Made by a program: the position numbers and the translations under genes. The notes beneath the pieces are model-generated. The model was given only the letters and a program-made list of their open reading frames with translations. It ran no database searches and had not been told where the DNA came from. DNA of 64,000 nucleotides from Fredinandcohnia onubensis (lineage in GTDB: Bacteria > Bacillota > Bacilli > Bacillales > Bacillaceae_L), in NCBI RefSeq assembly GCF_002734215.1, contig NZ_NSEB01000003.1, forward strand, positions 79,523 through 143,522, read 5' to 3'. Below, piece after piece: positions 8,035-17,253 of this stretch. Each line of letters begins with the position of its first letter. The stretch's first letter is position 1.

Positions 8035-9741
8035 ATGCGTGTAAAAATGGGAGGCATCATATTATTACTAGTATTCCTTTTACTTTTTCCGATGCAAGGT
8101 TTTGCGGTCGATTTTTGGATCAATGATGTAAAAATGGATGCGCAGTTGCAGGATGATGGTACTGTGCACGTAACGGAAACACATACATATGAATTTGATG
8201 GTGAGTTTAACGGGATAACAAGGACTGTCATCCCGAAGGAAGGAAGTACGATTAAGGACTTTTCCGCTACTGAAAATGGAGCGGAGTTACGAGTAGAAAA
8301 GGAAGATGAACTTTATAAAATTCATCGTAAGGGTGAGGACGAGACAATAACAGTCACACTTACCTATACGATTGAAAAGGGCTTAGAAATTTACCAAGAT
8401 GTAGCCCAATTTTATTGGCCATTCTTTGATAATCGGAATGAGGCAACTTATGAAAATCTCGTCATCACCGTCCACCCGCCTCAATCAACAAGCGACGTGA
8501 TTGCGTTCGGGTATGATGAGGCATTTCAAAAGGAAACTGTGAAATCGGACGGCTCTGTTGTTTATCAGTTCGGAAAGGTTCCGAGTGAAACAAATGGAGA
8601 TATTCGGATTGCTTATGATGTTAGTCTTTTTTCTGGAGCAGGCTATGTAACCTCTGATAAACCGATGAAAGCAGAAATTATGAATGCAAAAAATGAACTA
8701 CTTGCAAAAGCGCAGGAATGGACAGAGACACAAGACACTCTATCTAAGGTAGCGATTGTGTTAGTACCGCTTTTGGCATTAGTCTTTATGATCATAATGA
8801 TTCGAAATCGGATGGAAGGTCGAGCAAGGTTAGCTATGATAAAAAGGGAGATGACAAATCCGGGTGCACTCCCGAAACAGGATCTTAGCTTGCCTGCAAC
8901 TATCCGTTTTACTAACTACAATTATTTACCGCAAGGGCAGTCGATGGCAGCTGCGTTATTGGATTTGGTGAGGAAGAAAATGGTTAGACAGGTGACGGAT
9001 GAAAAATTCCAGCTTATGAATCAGTCCGGGGCACTGCCACATGAGAACATCTTAATTGAGTGGTTATTTGAAAAAATTGGCCAAAATGGGGAGTTTAGTT
9101 TTAAAGACCTAGAAGACTATTCAAAAAACAAGAAGAACTCTGATAGTTACTCAGGCTTCCAAATGAAATGGGGCGAGGCTGTTCGAAACGAAGTAAAGGA
9201 ACGCCATCTCTATGAGGACAAATCAAAGTTTAAATTGTTTCTTGGGCTGTTAAGCATTTTACTGGTTCCATTTTTAATCTTGTTCCCAATGTATGAGTTA
9301 TTTTCTTGGTTTGTTTTGGATTTGATTTTATTTGGGGGAATCATCATTTATTTGATTGCCTATCGTCCGAAAAATAAGGAAGGCTTGCGAATACAGCATG
9401 AATGGCAAATGTTTAGAGAACGTTATAAAACATTGTCAGCGGATGAATGGAAAAAATGGTCCGAGGATGACCAGATGCGTGCCTATATTTACGGACTTGG
9501 TATGGGAGATAAGGAAATGAAAAAGCAGAACGAGGATTTGATATCCGCGATCACTAAGCCTCATTACAATAATAGCGCTGGTTTTTATCCGTATTCGGTA
9601 GCCTCATTTGGCTATGTTGGACCTAACGCATCAGCCCACTTTGAATCTGCCAATGAATCCATAGGAAGTGGGAGCAGTAGTTCAAGCAGCATAGGTGGAG
9701 GAGGAACCGGTGGCGGTGGAGGCGGTTCTGGCGCATTTTAG
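8035..9741 (+). CDS. DUF2207 family predicted membrane protein
   Basis: This encodes 568 residues. ATG 8035 has AAGGAGGGG upstream; the frame stays open to 7915 without another ribosome site. A cleavable signal peptide (LLLVFLLLFPMQGFA) precedes an extracellular beta-rich DUF2207 domain (TVHVTETHTYEFDGEFNGI). A single helix near residue 245 (VAIVLVPLLALVFMII) follows, then a cytoplasmic segment, and two or three more helices around residues 400-445. The C-terminus is a Ser/Gly tract (SSSSSIGGGG...GGSGAF), a known oddity of this family. Its TAG stop is the first three bases of a GGGACA element. Function is unknown. Confidence 0.88.
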   Translation: MRVKMGGIILLLVFLLLFPMQGFAVDFWINDVKMDAQLQDDGTVHVTETHTYEFDGEFNGITRTVIPKEGSTIKDFSATENGAELRVEKEDELYKIHRKGEDETITVTLTYTIEKGLEIYQDVAQFYWPFFDNRNEATYENLVITVHPPQSTSDVIAFGYDEAFQKETVKSDGSVVYQFGKVPSETNGDIRIAYDVSLFSGAGYVTSDKPMKAEIMNAKNELLAKAQEWTETQDTLSKVAIVLVPLLALVFMIIMIRNRMEGRARLAMIKREMTNPGALPKQDLSLPATIRFTNYNYLPQGQSMAAALLDLVRKKMVRQVTDEKFQLMNQSGALPHENILIEWLFEKIGQNGEFSFKDLEDYSKNKKNSDSYSGFQMKWGEAVRNEVKERHLYEDKSKFKLFLGLLSILLVPFLILFPMYELFSWFVLDLILFGGIIIYLIAYRPKNKEGLRIQHEWQMFRERYKTLSADEWKKWSEDDQMRAYIYGLGMGDKEMKKQNEDLISAITKPHYNNSAGFYPYSVASFGYVGPNASAHFESANESIGSGSSSSSSIGGGGTGGGGGGSGAF

Positions 9742-9811
9742 GGACACAGGGACAAGTCCCGCGTCCCACCATATTTTTACAGGGACAGTGTAGCTGTTCC
9801 TCTGACCCACA
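9739..9811. repeat. GGGACAGGTCCC dispersed element, copy 3
   Basis: TAGGGACACAGGGACAAGTCCCGCGTCCC, then ACCATATTTTTACAGGGACA, then a degenerate right arm TAGCTGTTCCTCTGACCCA. Its first three bases are the stop codon of the DUF2207 gene. Confidence 0.85.
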
Positions 9812-9816
9812 AATTA

Positions 9817-9843
9817 AAGCGGGAGCCCAAGGGCTTCCGCTTT
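9817..9843 (-). terminator. Terminator of the glutamate dehydrogenase gene
   Basis: On the minus strand, AAAGCGGaAGCCC-tt-GGGCTcCCGCTTT follows the stop at 9852. Confidence 0.8.
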
Positions 9844-9851
9844 GCCTATTG

Positions 9852-11228
9852 TCAGTATAATTTTCCTTGTCGAAATAGGACTGTTGATAGTCTTGTGACG
9901 GCATGAATATAACAGTTTTGACGCAGTGTGAAGGAGTCTCCGAAGAACGTCGGTAAGATCCCTTCCAATGTTGCCTTCATTTTCTGCAATAGCTGACTAA
10001 ACACTTCTTCCTCGGAATAAAATTGAGTTTCGCGACCCTGCAGCCACTCTAAGTAAGAAACGATAACACCGCCTGCGTTTGCGAGAATGTCCGGTACAAT
10101 CAGGACACCTTTTTTACCTAAGAAATCGTCCGCGTCCTTAGTTATAGGGGCATTCGCACCCTCGACAATAATGGGTGCTTTAATTTTCTCCATATTATCC
10201 TTATTGATTTGATCCTCTAAGGCAGCGAGAATGAGGGTGTCTACATCCAGATAAAGGATGGCTTCTCGGTCAAGGATTTCAGCCTTAACGCCAGCTGCGG
10301 CTAGCTCCTCATCAGAAATAGGGAGATCTCCTTTGTTACTCTTCGTGAATTTTACAAGGGATGGGACGTTTAAACCGTCCTCATTAAATAAAGTAACATT
10401 CCGGTCACTAACAGCTATAACTTTATTTTGCAAATTAGAACATTGATAAGCCTCTAGAGCCGCGACAGAACCAACATTTCCGAAGCCTTGTACTGCGAGC
10501 TTCAATGCCTGATTTTCAAATTTGACCACTGTCTTTGCAAACACATTATCGGTTTTCGTAAGTAGGCTCTTTTGATTTTGGAGAAAATCATGAAACAGAT
10601 ATCGGAACGTAAAATAGACACCTTTCCCGGTAGCTTCACGTCGTCCTAATGAACCGCCATTGACCACGCTTTTGCCGGTAAAACTCCCGCGATATGGTGT
10701 GCCAGGTCGGATGCTTTTATATTCTGCCATCATCCAATCCATCTCACGCTCGCCTGAACCAACATCTGGTGCTGGGATATCTTTATCAGGACCGAGACTA
10801 TCTGAAAAGTAACGAACATATTTTTTACAAATGAGATGTAGTTCTTTTTCAGAAAGTGTTCTAGGATTGATAACGAGTCCGCCTTTTCCTCCACCAAAAG
10901 GAACGTCATGAAGGGCATTCTTTAATGTCATCAGAGATGCGAGGTTAATTACTTCATCTTCATTAACTGTTTCGTGAAAACGAATCCCACCCTTATAAGG
11001 ACCTAAAGCATTATTATGCTGGACGCGATAGGCTGGAATACGAACCACCTGACCATTTTCTAATGGGATTCTTAAAAAAGACTTATGAACATGATTCGGG
11101 GTTGATAGTATTGAGGCTAGTGAGGTAAAAGCTTGCTCACGTGTTTCCCCAGATAACTCTGGAATAAACGTGTCATCCTTCATTAATGCATCTAATGATT
11201 CTTGGACAATCATCTTTGTTTTATTCAA
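9852..11228 (-). CDS. Glutamate dehydrogenase family (Glu/Leu/Phe/Val dehydrogenase)
   Basis: This encodes 458 residues from TTG 11228. An AAGGAGG lies seven bases before that TTG, while the ATG at 11234 is only one base from the same site and is probably not used. Catalytic landmarks are GPYKGGIRFH, PFGGGKGGL (Lys) and PAPDVGSGE (Asp); the Rossmann motif is VQGFGNVGS. The enzyme would interconvert glutamate and 2-oxoglutarate. It is longer than the roughly 424-residue GudB/RocG, partly because of extra residues between GKGVYFTFRYL and the Rossmann fold (HDFLQNQKSLLTK...FENQ). The coenzyme is not predicted. A cre-like sequence lies just upstream. It is monocistronic and divergent from the next gene. 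Confidence 0.88.
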   Translation of the reverse strand: MNKTKMIVQESLDALMKDDTFIPELSGETREQAFTSLASILSTPNHVHKSFLRIPLENGQVVRIPAYRVQHNNALGPYKGGIRFHETVNEDEVINLASLMTLKNALHDVPFGGGKGGLVINPRTLSEKELHLICKKYVRYFSDSLGPDKDIPAPDVGSGEREMDWMMAEYKSIRPGTPYRGSFTGKSVVNGGSLGRREATGKGVYFTFRYLFHDFLQNQKSLLTKTDNVFAKTVVKFENQALKLAVQGFGNVGSVAALEAYQCSNLQNKVIAVSDRNVTLFNEDGLNVPSLVKFTKSNKGDLPISDEELAAAGVKAEILDREAILYLDVDTLILAALEDQINKDNMEKIKAPIIVEGANAPITKDADDFLGKKGVLIVPDILANAGGVIVSYLEWLQGRETQFYSEEEVFSQLLQKMKATLEGILPTFFGDSFTLRQNCYIHAVTRLSTVLFRQGKLY

Positions 11229-11244
11229 TTCCATTCCTCCTTGT

Positions 11245-11258
11245 TGAAAGCGTTGTTA
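11245..11258. promoter_or_regulatory. Candidate cre (CcpA) site in the glutamate dehydrogenase leader
   Basis: TGAAAGCGTTGTTA differs from the consensus TGWAARCGYTWWCA at two positions. It lies 17 bases upstream of the TTG start. Carbon control of catabolic glutamate dehydrogenase is known in B. subtilis (rocG); here it is inferred from one site only. Confidence 0.35.
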
Positions 11259-11296
11259 CACCTACAATTGTAACATATTGACGGTGAAAGTGTGGG

Positions 11297-11336
11297 TCTG
11301 GGACACTGGACCTGTCCCCTTGTCCCGTTGCGCTAC
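11297..11336. repeat. GGGACAGGTCCC dispersed element, copy 4 (one arm)
   Basis: CTGGGACACTGGACCTGTCCCCTTGTCCC, an isolated right-arm type copy between two divergent genes. Confidence 0.75.
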
Positions 11337-11382
11337 ATAAAACTGGCAGATGGAAGGAAAATACTAGAATGGAGGGATTTTG

Positions 11383-12723
11383 ATGAAATTTATTATTATT
11401 GGTGGCGATGCAGCGGGTATGAGTGCTGCTATGCAAATTGTACGGAATAGCTCAGGAAATTCGATTACCGTGTTTGAGAAAGGTGGTATTTATTCATATG
11501 GTCAATGTGGGTTGCCTTATGTGATAGGTGGAAAGATTGAGTCCACAGACAAAGTGATTGCAAGAACACAACAAGAATTCAAAGAAAAGTATGATATTGA
11601 TGCAAAGGTCTTTCATGAGGTAAAGAGCATAGATGCGAAACAAAAAGTCGTACGAGGAATTAATCTTTCCACAGGGGAAAACTTTGAACAAGAATATGAC
11701 CGTTTGCTAATTGCGACGGGTGCCAGTCCAGTTGTCCCAAATTGGGAAGGGAGTTCACTCCAGGGCGTCTTCACACTTAAAACAATACCGGATACTGAAG
11801 AAATTTTAGATTATGTCTACAAGGGCTTCCGTGATGTTAAAGACGTAACTATCATCGGTGGTGGTTACATAGGTCTTGAAATGGCAGAAAGCTTTGCGGA
11901 AATAGGAAAAAACGTCACTATCATTGAGAGAAATGATCAGCTTGCTGGAATTTTCGATCGAGATCTTGCTGACCTTATTCATGATGGGGCGAAGAAGCAT
12001 CATCTAGCATTAAGACTTGGGGAATCAGTAGAAGGTTTTATTGGAAATAGCTTTGTTGAATCTGTAAAAACGGATAAAGGTGAAATTAAATCGGATTTGG
12101 TTTTAATTGCCGTAGGAGTGAAGCCAAATACAGCGTTTATTAATGGTACGGGAATTGTAACTGGAATAAAGGGAGCAATCGAAGTAAATTCGTCTATGCA
12201 AACAAATGTGGAGGATATTTTTGCAGCAGGTGACTGTGCAACACAGTATCACCGAATCAAGGAGCGGGATGATTATATTCCCCTTGGGACTCATGCCAAC
12301 AAACAGGGGCAGATCGCTGGCTTGAATATGGTCAATTTACATAAAACCTTTAAAGGTGTAGTTGGAACATCGATTATCAAGTTTTTTGATTTAACGCTTG
12401 GTCGAACTGGGCTTTCAGAAAAAGAAGCGGAAAGGTTGAATATACCCACTGATTTTGTCACAATCCGTGCCCGAGACATTGCGGGCTATTATCCAGATGC
12501 AAAGAAGATGACCGTGAAATTAATCTACCATAAAGTCACCCGTAAGCTTCTTGGTGGACAAATTATTGGCGAAAGTGGCGTAGACAAACGGATTGACGTC
12601 CTATCCACGGCCCTATTTCACAAGATGTCTATAGACGAATTATTGGATTTAGATTTAGCATATGCGCCACCATACAATGGTGTTTGGGACCCCATTCAGC
12701 AGGCTGCAAGAAAAGCGAAATAG
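11383..12723 (+). CDS. CoA-disulfide reductase/NADH oxidase-like flavoprotein
   Basis: This encodes 446 residues. The TTG at 11380 is just ahead, but ATG 11383 has GGAGGG six bases upstream. It is a pyridine-nucleotide disulfide oxidoreductase: FAD motif [16 protein letters not shown](P)H motif [13 protein letters not shown] and second FAD motif [10 protein letters not shown] single redox Cys in [13 protein letters not shown] (about residue 43) replaces the CxxxxC of classical reductases. That pattern is shared by CoA-disulfide reductases and NADH oxidase/peroxidases. There is no C-terminal rhodanese domain. Its TAG stop belongs to a GGGACA element. Confidence 0.85.
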   Translation: MKFIIIGGDAAGMSAAMQIVRNSSGNSITVFEKGGIYSYGQCGLPYVIGGKIESTDKVIARTQQEFKEKYDIDAKVFHEVKSIDAKQKVVRGINLSTGENFEQEYDRLLIATGASPVVPNWEGSSLQGVFTLKTIPDTEEILDYVYKGFRDVKDVTIIGGGYIGLEMAESFAEIGKNVTIIERNDQLAGIFDRDLADLIHDGAKKHHLALRLGESVEGFIGNSFVESVKTDKGEIKSDLVLIAVGVKPNTAFINGTGIVTGIKGAIEVNSSMQTNVEDIFAAGDCATQYHRIKERDDYIPLGTHANKQGQIAGLNMVNLHKTFKGVVGTSIIKFFDLTLGRTGLSEKEAERLNIPTDFVTIRARDIAGYYPDAKKMTVKLIYHKVTRKLLGGQIIGESGVDKRIDVLSTALFHKMSIDELLDLDLAYAPPYNGVWDPIQQAARKAK

Positions 12724-12785
12724 GGACGTAGGTTTTTGTCCTACCAAAAATTGGTGGGACAAGGACCTGTCCCTGTGACCCACCA
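12721..12785. repeat. GGGACAGGTCCC dispersed element, copy 5
   Basis: TAGGGACGTAGG, then a short palindrome ACCAAAAATTGGT, then GGGACAAGGACCTGTCCCTGTGACCCACC. The leading TAG is the stop of the flavoprotein gene. Confidence 0.85.
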
Positions 12786-12788
12786 TGC

Positions 12789-12817
12789 TTGACGTTTTTG
12801 GTGGGGTCTTATATTAT
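12789..12817 (+). promoter_or_regulatory. Sigma-A promoter of queF
   Basis: TTGACG, 17 bases, TATTAT. Transcription would start near 12824, about 20 bases before the preQ1 aptamer. Confidence 0.75.
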
Positions 12818-12840
12818 ATGGGAAGATACTTGGTTTAATC

Positions 12841-12925
12841 GAGAGAGGTTCATAGCTCATAACCCTCTATAAAAAACTATGGATACATGACTATGATGCC
12901 ATGTCCATATTGGACGTGGCTTTTT
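12841..12925 (+). promoter_or_regulatory. preQ1-I riboswitch with intrinsic terminator
   Basis: The aptamer at 12843-12882 reads AGAGGTTCATAGCTCATAAC, then CCTCTATAAAAAACTATGG. The stem AGAGG/CCTCT, C-containing loop and A-rich tail that docks into the stem are those of class-I preQ1 riboswitches. Immediately downstream GCCATGTCCA/TGGACGTGGC plus TTTTTAT (12898-12925) is a terminator. High preQ1 should therefore stop transcription before queF. The sequence ACTATGGATACATGACTATGATGCC between them offers alternative pairing with the aptamer. Confidence 0.93.
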
Positions 12926-12978
12926 ATATGTTTGTCCAATATAGTTTGAAAAGAATAGTAGAACAGGGAGGTTTTTTC

Positions 12979-13479
12979 ATGTCAGGAAGAAGTCATGAAG
13001 AAGGATTGAATGATTTAACTTTACTTGGAAATCAAAATACAAAATATAGTTTTGAGTACGCACCAGAGGTTTTGGAGTCTGTTGATAATTTACATCCAGA
13101 CCGAGATTATTTTGTGAAGTTCAATTGCCCGGAGTTTACGAGTCTTTGCCCACTGACACATCAGCCGGATTTTGCAACGATGTACATTTCGTATGTTCCA
13201 GATAAGAAAATCGTAGAAAGCAAGTCTTTAAAACTGTATTTATTTAGTTTCCGTAACCATGGTGATTTTCACGAGGATTGTGTGAACATCATTATGAATG
13301 ACCTTATTAAACTATTGGATCCACGTTATATCGAGGTATGGGGCAAGTTTACTCCGCGCGGAGGCATTTCAATTGATCCTTGGTGTAATTATGGTAAACC
13401 GGGTACAAAATATGAGGAAATGGCACAGTTTCGCTTGATGAACCACGACCTCTATCCTGAAAAAGTAGATAACCGATAA
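12979..13479 (+). CDS. queF: NADPH-dependent 7-cyano-7-deazaguanine reductase
   Basis: This encodes 166 residues from ATG 12979 (ribosome site GGGAGG); upstream in-frame codons lie in the riboswitch terminator. It reduces preQ0 to preQ1 in queuosine synthesis, in the cytoplasm. The small unimodular type is recognised by the catalytic Cys in [15 protein letters not shown], the substrate-binding Glu in [11 protein letters not shown], and the NADPH-side motif [16 protein letters not shown]. The sequence is very close to B. subtilis QueF. It is preceded by a preQ1-I riboswitch, which confirms product feedback. No queC, queD or queE is adjacent; it is a single-gene unit with its own terminator. 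Confidence 0.97.
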   Translation: MSGRSHEEGLNDLTLLGNQNTKYSFEYAPEVLESVDNLHPDRDYFVKFNCPEFTSLCPLTHQPDFATMYISYVPDKKIVESKSLKLYLFSFRNHGDFHEDCVNIIMNDLIKLLDPRYIEVWGKFTPRGGISIDPWCNYGKPGTKYEEMAQFRLMNHDLYPEKVDNR

Positions 13480-13500
13480 GAGATTGTTTTCTATATGTAA

Positions 13501-13536
13501 ATGCACACGTGTCCATAACGTGTGCATTTTTTATGC
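13501..13536 (+). terminator. Terminator of queF
   Basis: A perfect stem ATGCACACGT/ACGTGTGCAT is followed by TTTTTTAT. Confidence 0.9.
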
Positions 13537-13743
13537 TCTGAAAAATTGGTAAATAATGCTTCTTCTAAATGTAATCCCTTTTACTTGACATGAACTAAAT
13601 AAAATAGTTAAATCATATATGTTTAGTATGAATTAATTTTTCGATAAATCTCTCTTATAAGATAAATAAAATTACTAGCAAATGTGATTCAGAGACTAAG
13701 TGATCAATAGGATCAATAGGTAATACGAAGGGAGACGTTCTAT

Positions 13744-14682
13744 ATGTCTAAAAAAATATATATTATCCATGAAAATGATGATTGGACTTCACATTTAACA
13801 AAACGATTGGAGGAGTTAAATTTACCATATGAGGCATGGCATCTTGATAAAGGGGTCATCGATTTAACTGCAGAACCACCAGAGGGTGTTTTTTATAACC
13901 GTATGAGTGCTTCTTCGCACACAAGGGATCATCGATTTGCTCCAGAATTAACAGGCGGTATTTTAGATTGGCTCGAATTTCATAATCGCACTGTTTTTAA
14001 TGGGAGTAATGCCCTTCGTCTTGAGTTAAGTAAAATCAAGCAATACACAGCGCTTGAGAAAAATGGGGTGCGCACCCCGAAAACAATTGGGGCTGTGGGC
14101 CGTGAGCAAATTATTGAAGCTGCTGAAAAGCTAGGAACAGTACCTTTTATTACAAAACATAATCGAGCAGGTAAAGGACTTGGCGTCCAATTATTCCAAA
14201 CCGTAGATTCCTTGAAGGCATACGTAAATAGCCCTGCATTTGAAGAGCCAGTCGATGGGATTACGCTCATTCAAGAGTATATCCAATCACCAGAATCCTA
14301 TATTACAAGAGCAGAATTTGTTGGTGGTAAGTATGTATATTCTGTACGAGTTGATACGTCAGAAGGATTTGAGCTTTGCCCTGCAGATGCATGTCAAATT
14401 GGCGATCTGTTTTGCCCAGTTGGGGAAGAGGTAGAAGTACGTCCTAAGTTTGAAATTATCGATGATGTAGATCCAGAACAAGTAGCACGTTATGAAGCAT
14501 TTTTAAAAGATGTAAACATTGATGTAGCAGGTATTGAGTTTGTAAAAAATGCAGATGGTGAAGTCTTCACCTATGACGTTAATACAAATACTAACTACAA
14601 CTCCGATGCAGAAGCGAAAGCGGAAAAATACGGAATGCTTGAGCTTGCAAAATTTCTTGGCGAGGCACTTAATAGAATTTAG
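13744..14682 (+). CDS. ATP-grasp (RimK-like) ligase
   Basis: This encodes 312 residues with ribosome site GGGAG nine bases before ATG. The N-terminal pre-ATP-grasp part (KKIYIIHENDDWTSHL) is followed by the ATP-grasp lid (FITKHNRAGKGLGVQLF) and adenine-binding QEYIQSP. The metal site is GIEFVKN...TYDVNTNTNYN. The family joins a carboxylate to an amine or thiol through an acyl-phosphate; relatives are RimK-type glutamate ligases. The substrate is not evident and the neighbours do not help. The stop TAG is part of a GGGAC element. Confidence 0.8.
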   Translation: MSKKIYIIHENDDWTSHLTKRLEELNLPYEAWHLDKGVIDLTAEPPEGVFYNRMSASSHTRDHRFAPELTGGILDWLEFHNRTVFNGSNALRLELSKIKQYTALEKNGVRTPKTIGAVGREQIIEAAEKLGTVPFITKHNRAGKGLGVQLFQTVDSLKAYVNSPAFEEPVDGITLIQEYIQSPESYITRAEFVGGKYVYSVRVDTSEGFELCPADACQIGDLFCPVGEEVEVRPKFEIIDDVDPEQVARYEAFLKDVNIDVAGIEFVKNADGEVFTYDVNTNTNYNSDAEAKAEKYGMLELAKFLGEALNRI

Positions 14683-14708
14683 GGACCATAGGGACGGTTC
14701 TATTGGTT
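14680..14708. repeat. GGGACAGGTCCC dispersed element, copy 6 (fragment)
   Basis: TAGGGACCATAGGGACGGTTC, a truncated copy whose first three bases are the stop codon of the ATP-grasp gene. Confidence 0.6.
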
Positions 14709-14736
14709 CTTTCCAATTTAATGGTAAAGTGAAAAC

Positions 14737-14764
14737 AAAGGGTAGAATGATTGCTACCCTTTGT
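14737..14764. terminator. Stem-loop between convergent genes
   Basis: AAAGGGTAG/CTACCCTTT with an 8-base loop. The stop codon of the minus-strand MFS gene lies inside the stem. The T tract is weak on both strands. Confidence 0.5.
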
Positions 14765-15935
14765 TCGTTTGTGCCGTATGCTTTTTCTTCGTTTTTGCTG
14801 TATACATTCTAAACAATATGAAAGCGACAGCGGATAGGAATATACCGGATATATAGGGTAATCCCATTGAAATTGTATAAAGTAGTCCACCTAAAATAGG
14901 TCCAAGAATTCGTCCAAGTGAGTCGAAGGAGGACAATAATCCTGTGACACTTCCGTGTCCCGTCTTGGATCGCTTCGTCAGTAATGCCGAAACCGCAGGA
15001 CGAATGATACCATTTCCTACTCCAAAAATGGTTAAATAAATCGCAGCTGTAACGAAATCCTTTGTAAATAAAATAAGGAAAAAACCAACGGCTGACACGA
15101 AAATCCCAATTTGAATGACAAAGCCTTCACCAAACCGTTTCGTTAGCCTTCCAACTAATCCACCTTGTACTATCGCTCCAGCAAGTCCCATAATCATAAA
15201 AATATAACCGAGCTCAGTCGTTCCCAACCCAGCTTTTTCCGCCGCAAAATAAGCAAACGTAGCTTCAAGCCCTGATAGGGATAAAGTGATAAAAAGAGAA
15301 AGGAAAAACAGCACACTTTCAGGACCGTTAAGTGCCTTTAACAGACCAGGTCTTTTTCGGTCTTTCGGATGTCTTTGCTCTTTTGATAGAGATTCTTTAA
15401 GGACAATCATGACGAGGAAAAAAGTAAGTAAAGACAAGGTACCTGCAATGTAAAATGGCATTTGTAAGTCTGTTTTTGAGAAAATCCCACCAATTGCTGG
15501 TCCAAAGATAAACCCTAAACCAATTGATGCACCAATGACCCCCATTCCTTTACCACGGTCTTCCTCAGAGGTAATATCGGCAGCATAGGCCATTACGGTT
15601 GGCATATTTGCGGCTGAAAGAAAGCCACCAATGATTCTGGCTGCAAACAACATCCATAATTCTGTCGATAACGCCATGAGAAAGAATGAAATCGCAAGTC
15701 CCAAAATCCCAATCATAATAACAGGCTTACGCCCAATCCGATCGGAAATTCTTCCCCACATCGGTGCGAACAAGAATTGCATTAATGAATAGACAGCCAT
15801 GAGTAGCCCTAGTTCAGTAGGTGAAGCACCAAGATCTTCTGCATAAAAGGGTATAACAGGAATAATGATCCCGAACCCAACATAAACCAAAAACATAACT
15901 GCAAATAATATAGGTAATGCTTTTTTTGTATCCAA
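14754..15935 (-). CDS. MFS multidrug/TetA-type efflux transporter
   Basis: This encodes 393 residues from TTG 15935, with GGAG nine bases upstream; there is no ATG in place. Twelve hydrophobic segments are visible. The DHA1 antiporter motif A is between helices 2 and 3 (GRISDRIGRKPV), and motif C in helix 5 reads GLGFIFGPAIGG, typical of drug:H+ exporters such as Bmr/Blt and Gram-positive TetA relatives. The C-terminus is a basic, hydrophilic tail. The drug is unknown and there is no regulator beside it. Confidence 0.85.
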   Translation of the reverse strand: MDTKKALPILFAVMFLVYVGFGIIIPVIPFYAEDLGASPTELGLLMAVYSLMQFLFAPMWGRISDRIGRKPVIMIGILGLAISFFLMALSTELWMLFAARIIGGFLSAANMPTVMAYAADITSEEDRGKGMGVIGASIGLGFIFGPAIGGIFSKTDLQMPFYIAGTLSLLTFFLVMIVLKESLSKEQRHPKDRKRPGLLKALNGPESVLFFLSLFITLSLSGLEATFAYFAAEKAGLGTTELGYIFMIMGLAGAIVQGGLVGRLTKRFGEGFVIQIGIFVSAVGFFLILFTKDFVTAAIYLTIFGVGNGIIRPAVSALLTKRSKTGHGSVTGLLSSFDSLGRILGPILGGLLYTISMGLPYISGIFLSAVAFILFRMYTAKTKKKHTAQTNKG

Positions 15936-16061
15936 CGTATGTCACTCCAGTATGATAGCTTACTTTCCTATCATAAATTAAATGAAAACAATTTGAAAGT
16001 AATCGGGGGGAGAGTCAAAAAACTTTTTTTATAAGGGACCAAGATCTTCCCATCTTCTTAA

Positions 16062-16092
16062 CAAAAAAAGCATCTTCAAATTGAAGATGCTT
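16062..16092 (-). terminator. Terminator of the CwlO-like gene
   Basis: On the minus strand, AGCATCTTCAA-t-TTGAAGATGCT is followed by TTTTTTTG. Confidence 0.9.
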
Positions 16093-16110
16093 AAGTCTTG
16101 GGCTCGTCCA

Positions 16111-17253
16111 TTACATAACTCGTCTTACGTGCCCTTTAAAATGGTTTTTCCAATAGCCGCTTGTCATATCAGCAATACCAACACCGGTAGAGCTTTGTGA
16201 GCCGATAAATTTACCGCCACCCATATAAATTCCAACATGTCCATCTTTTTTATAGGTGTCAAAGAATACCAAATCACCGGGTTTCATGTTACTAACTGAT
16301 ACAGCGGTACCTTGACTTCTTAATACGCTTGTACTAGAACCAACACTTACACCAGCTTGTGCGAATGCCCAGTGTACAAATCCAGAGCAATCGAATCGGC
16401 CATTTGCAATATCATAAGCACTTCTTCCACCACCAAATACATAGACGGAGTTTCCTATGTATTTATAACCTGCATTTATTACTGTGCTGATTGAACCCGT
16501 AACCTTTGGTGTAGAGGTAGGGACTGAAGCAGTAGCAGTAGTATTAGATGTTGTTGGAGCAGAACTAGATGAAGCAGTAGTGCTAACAGCAGGAGTTGCA
16601 GTTATCATACTAGCACGAAGGTCTTCAATGTCCGCTAAAGTTTTTTGTTCTTTTGATTTTAGGGCAGCCTTTAATGCGTCATTTTGAGCTTTTTGGTCTT
16701 CAATTTGACCTTGCATGGCTACCAATTCTTCTTTTTCGTTTGTTAATGCAGTTAGAGTCTCTTGAATCTTAGCTTGCTTTTCTTCTACCAGATTAATTGC
16801 TTTCGCTTGTTCATCAATTATTTCTTGGTCAGCTTGCATAATAGTAGAGACTGCACTCACACGGTTAATAAAATCAGAAAAGCTTTGTGCACCAAAAATA
16901 ACATCTAGGTAACTAATCGTTCCACCAGATTGTTGCATCATGCGGGCACGTTCTTTTAAAATTTCATTACGAGCTTCAATTTCTTTTTCAAGTTGTTCAA
17001 TCTCTACTTCTAGAGTTTTTACTTGTTCTTCTGTTTTCTTAATATTCGCTTCTGTTTGAGCGATCATTGTACGGTTATCTTCAATTGCTTTGTCGACCTT
17101 TGCAATTTGAGCATTTAAATCCGCTAATGCTTTTTGTGTGTCAGAAAGGTCAGTTTGAAGTGTACTCATGGTTTCTGCACTAGTTGATATTACATATGGA
17201 GAAAAGGCACTTATCATTAAAGTGGCACTTAAGGTTACGAGTGTCTTTTTCAA
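16111..17253 (-). CDS. CwlO-like NlpC/P60 peptidoglycan endopeptidase
   Basis: This encodes 380 residues from TTG 17253 (AGGAA upstream; no ATG fits). A signal peptide (ending SPYVISTSAE) precedes a long coiled coil at residues 30-220 with heptads such as KKTEEQVKTLEVEIEQ and the PcsB/CwlO-type hinge QQSGGTISYLDVIFG. A Ser/Thr/Ala linker comes next, then an NlpC/P60 domain from residue 265. The catalytic Cys is in RFDCSGFVHWAF and the His in KDGHVGIYMGG. The family cuts the D-Glu-diaminopimelate bond during cell elongation, with FtsEX controlling the coiled coil. B. subtilis CwlO is longer (about 470). It is transcribed alone. Confidence 0.9.
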   Translation of the reverse strand: MKKTLVTLSATLMISAFSPYVISTSAETMSTLQTDLSDTQKALADLNAQIAKVDKAIEDNRTMIAQTEANIKKTEEQVKTLEVEIEQLEKEIEARNEILKERARMMQQSGGTISYLDVIFGAQSFSDFINRVSAVSTIMQADQEIIDEQAKAINLVEEKQAKIQETLTALTNEKEELVAMQGQIEDQKAQNDALKAALKSKEQKTLADIEDLRASMITATPAVSTTASSSSAPTTSNTTATASVPTSTPKVTGSISTVINAGYKYIGNSVYVFGGGRSAYDIANGRFDCSGFVHWAFAQAGVSVGSSTSVLRSQGTAVSVSNMKPGDLVFFDTYKKDGHVGIYMGGGKFIGSQSSTGVGIADMTSGYWKNHFKGHVRRVM

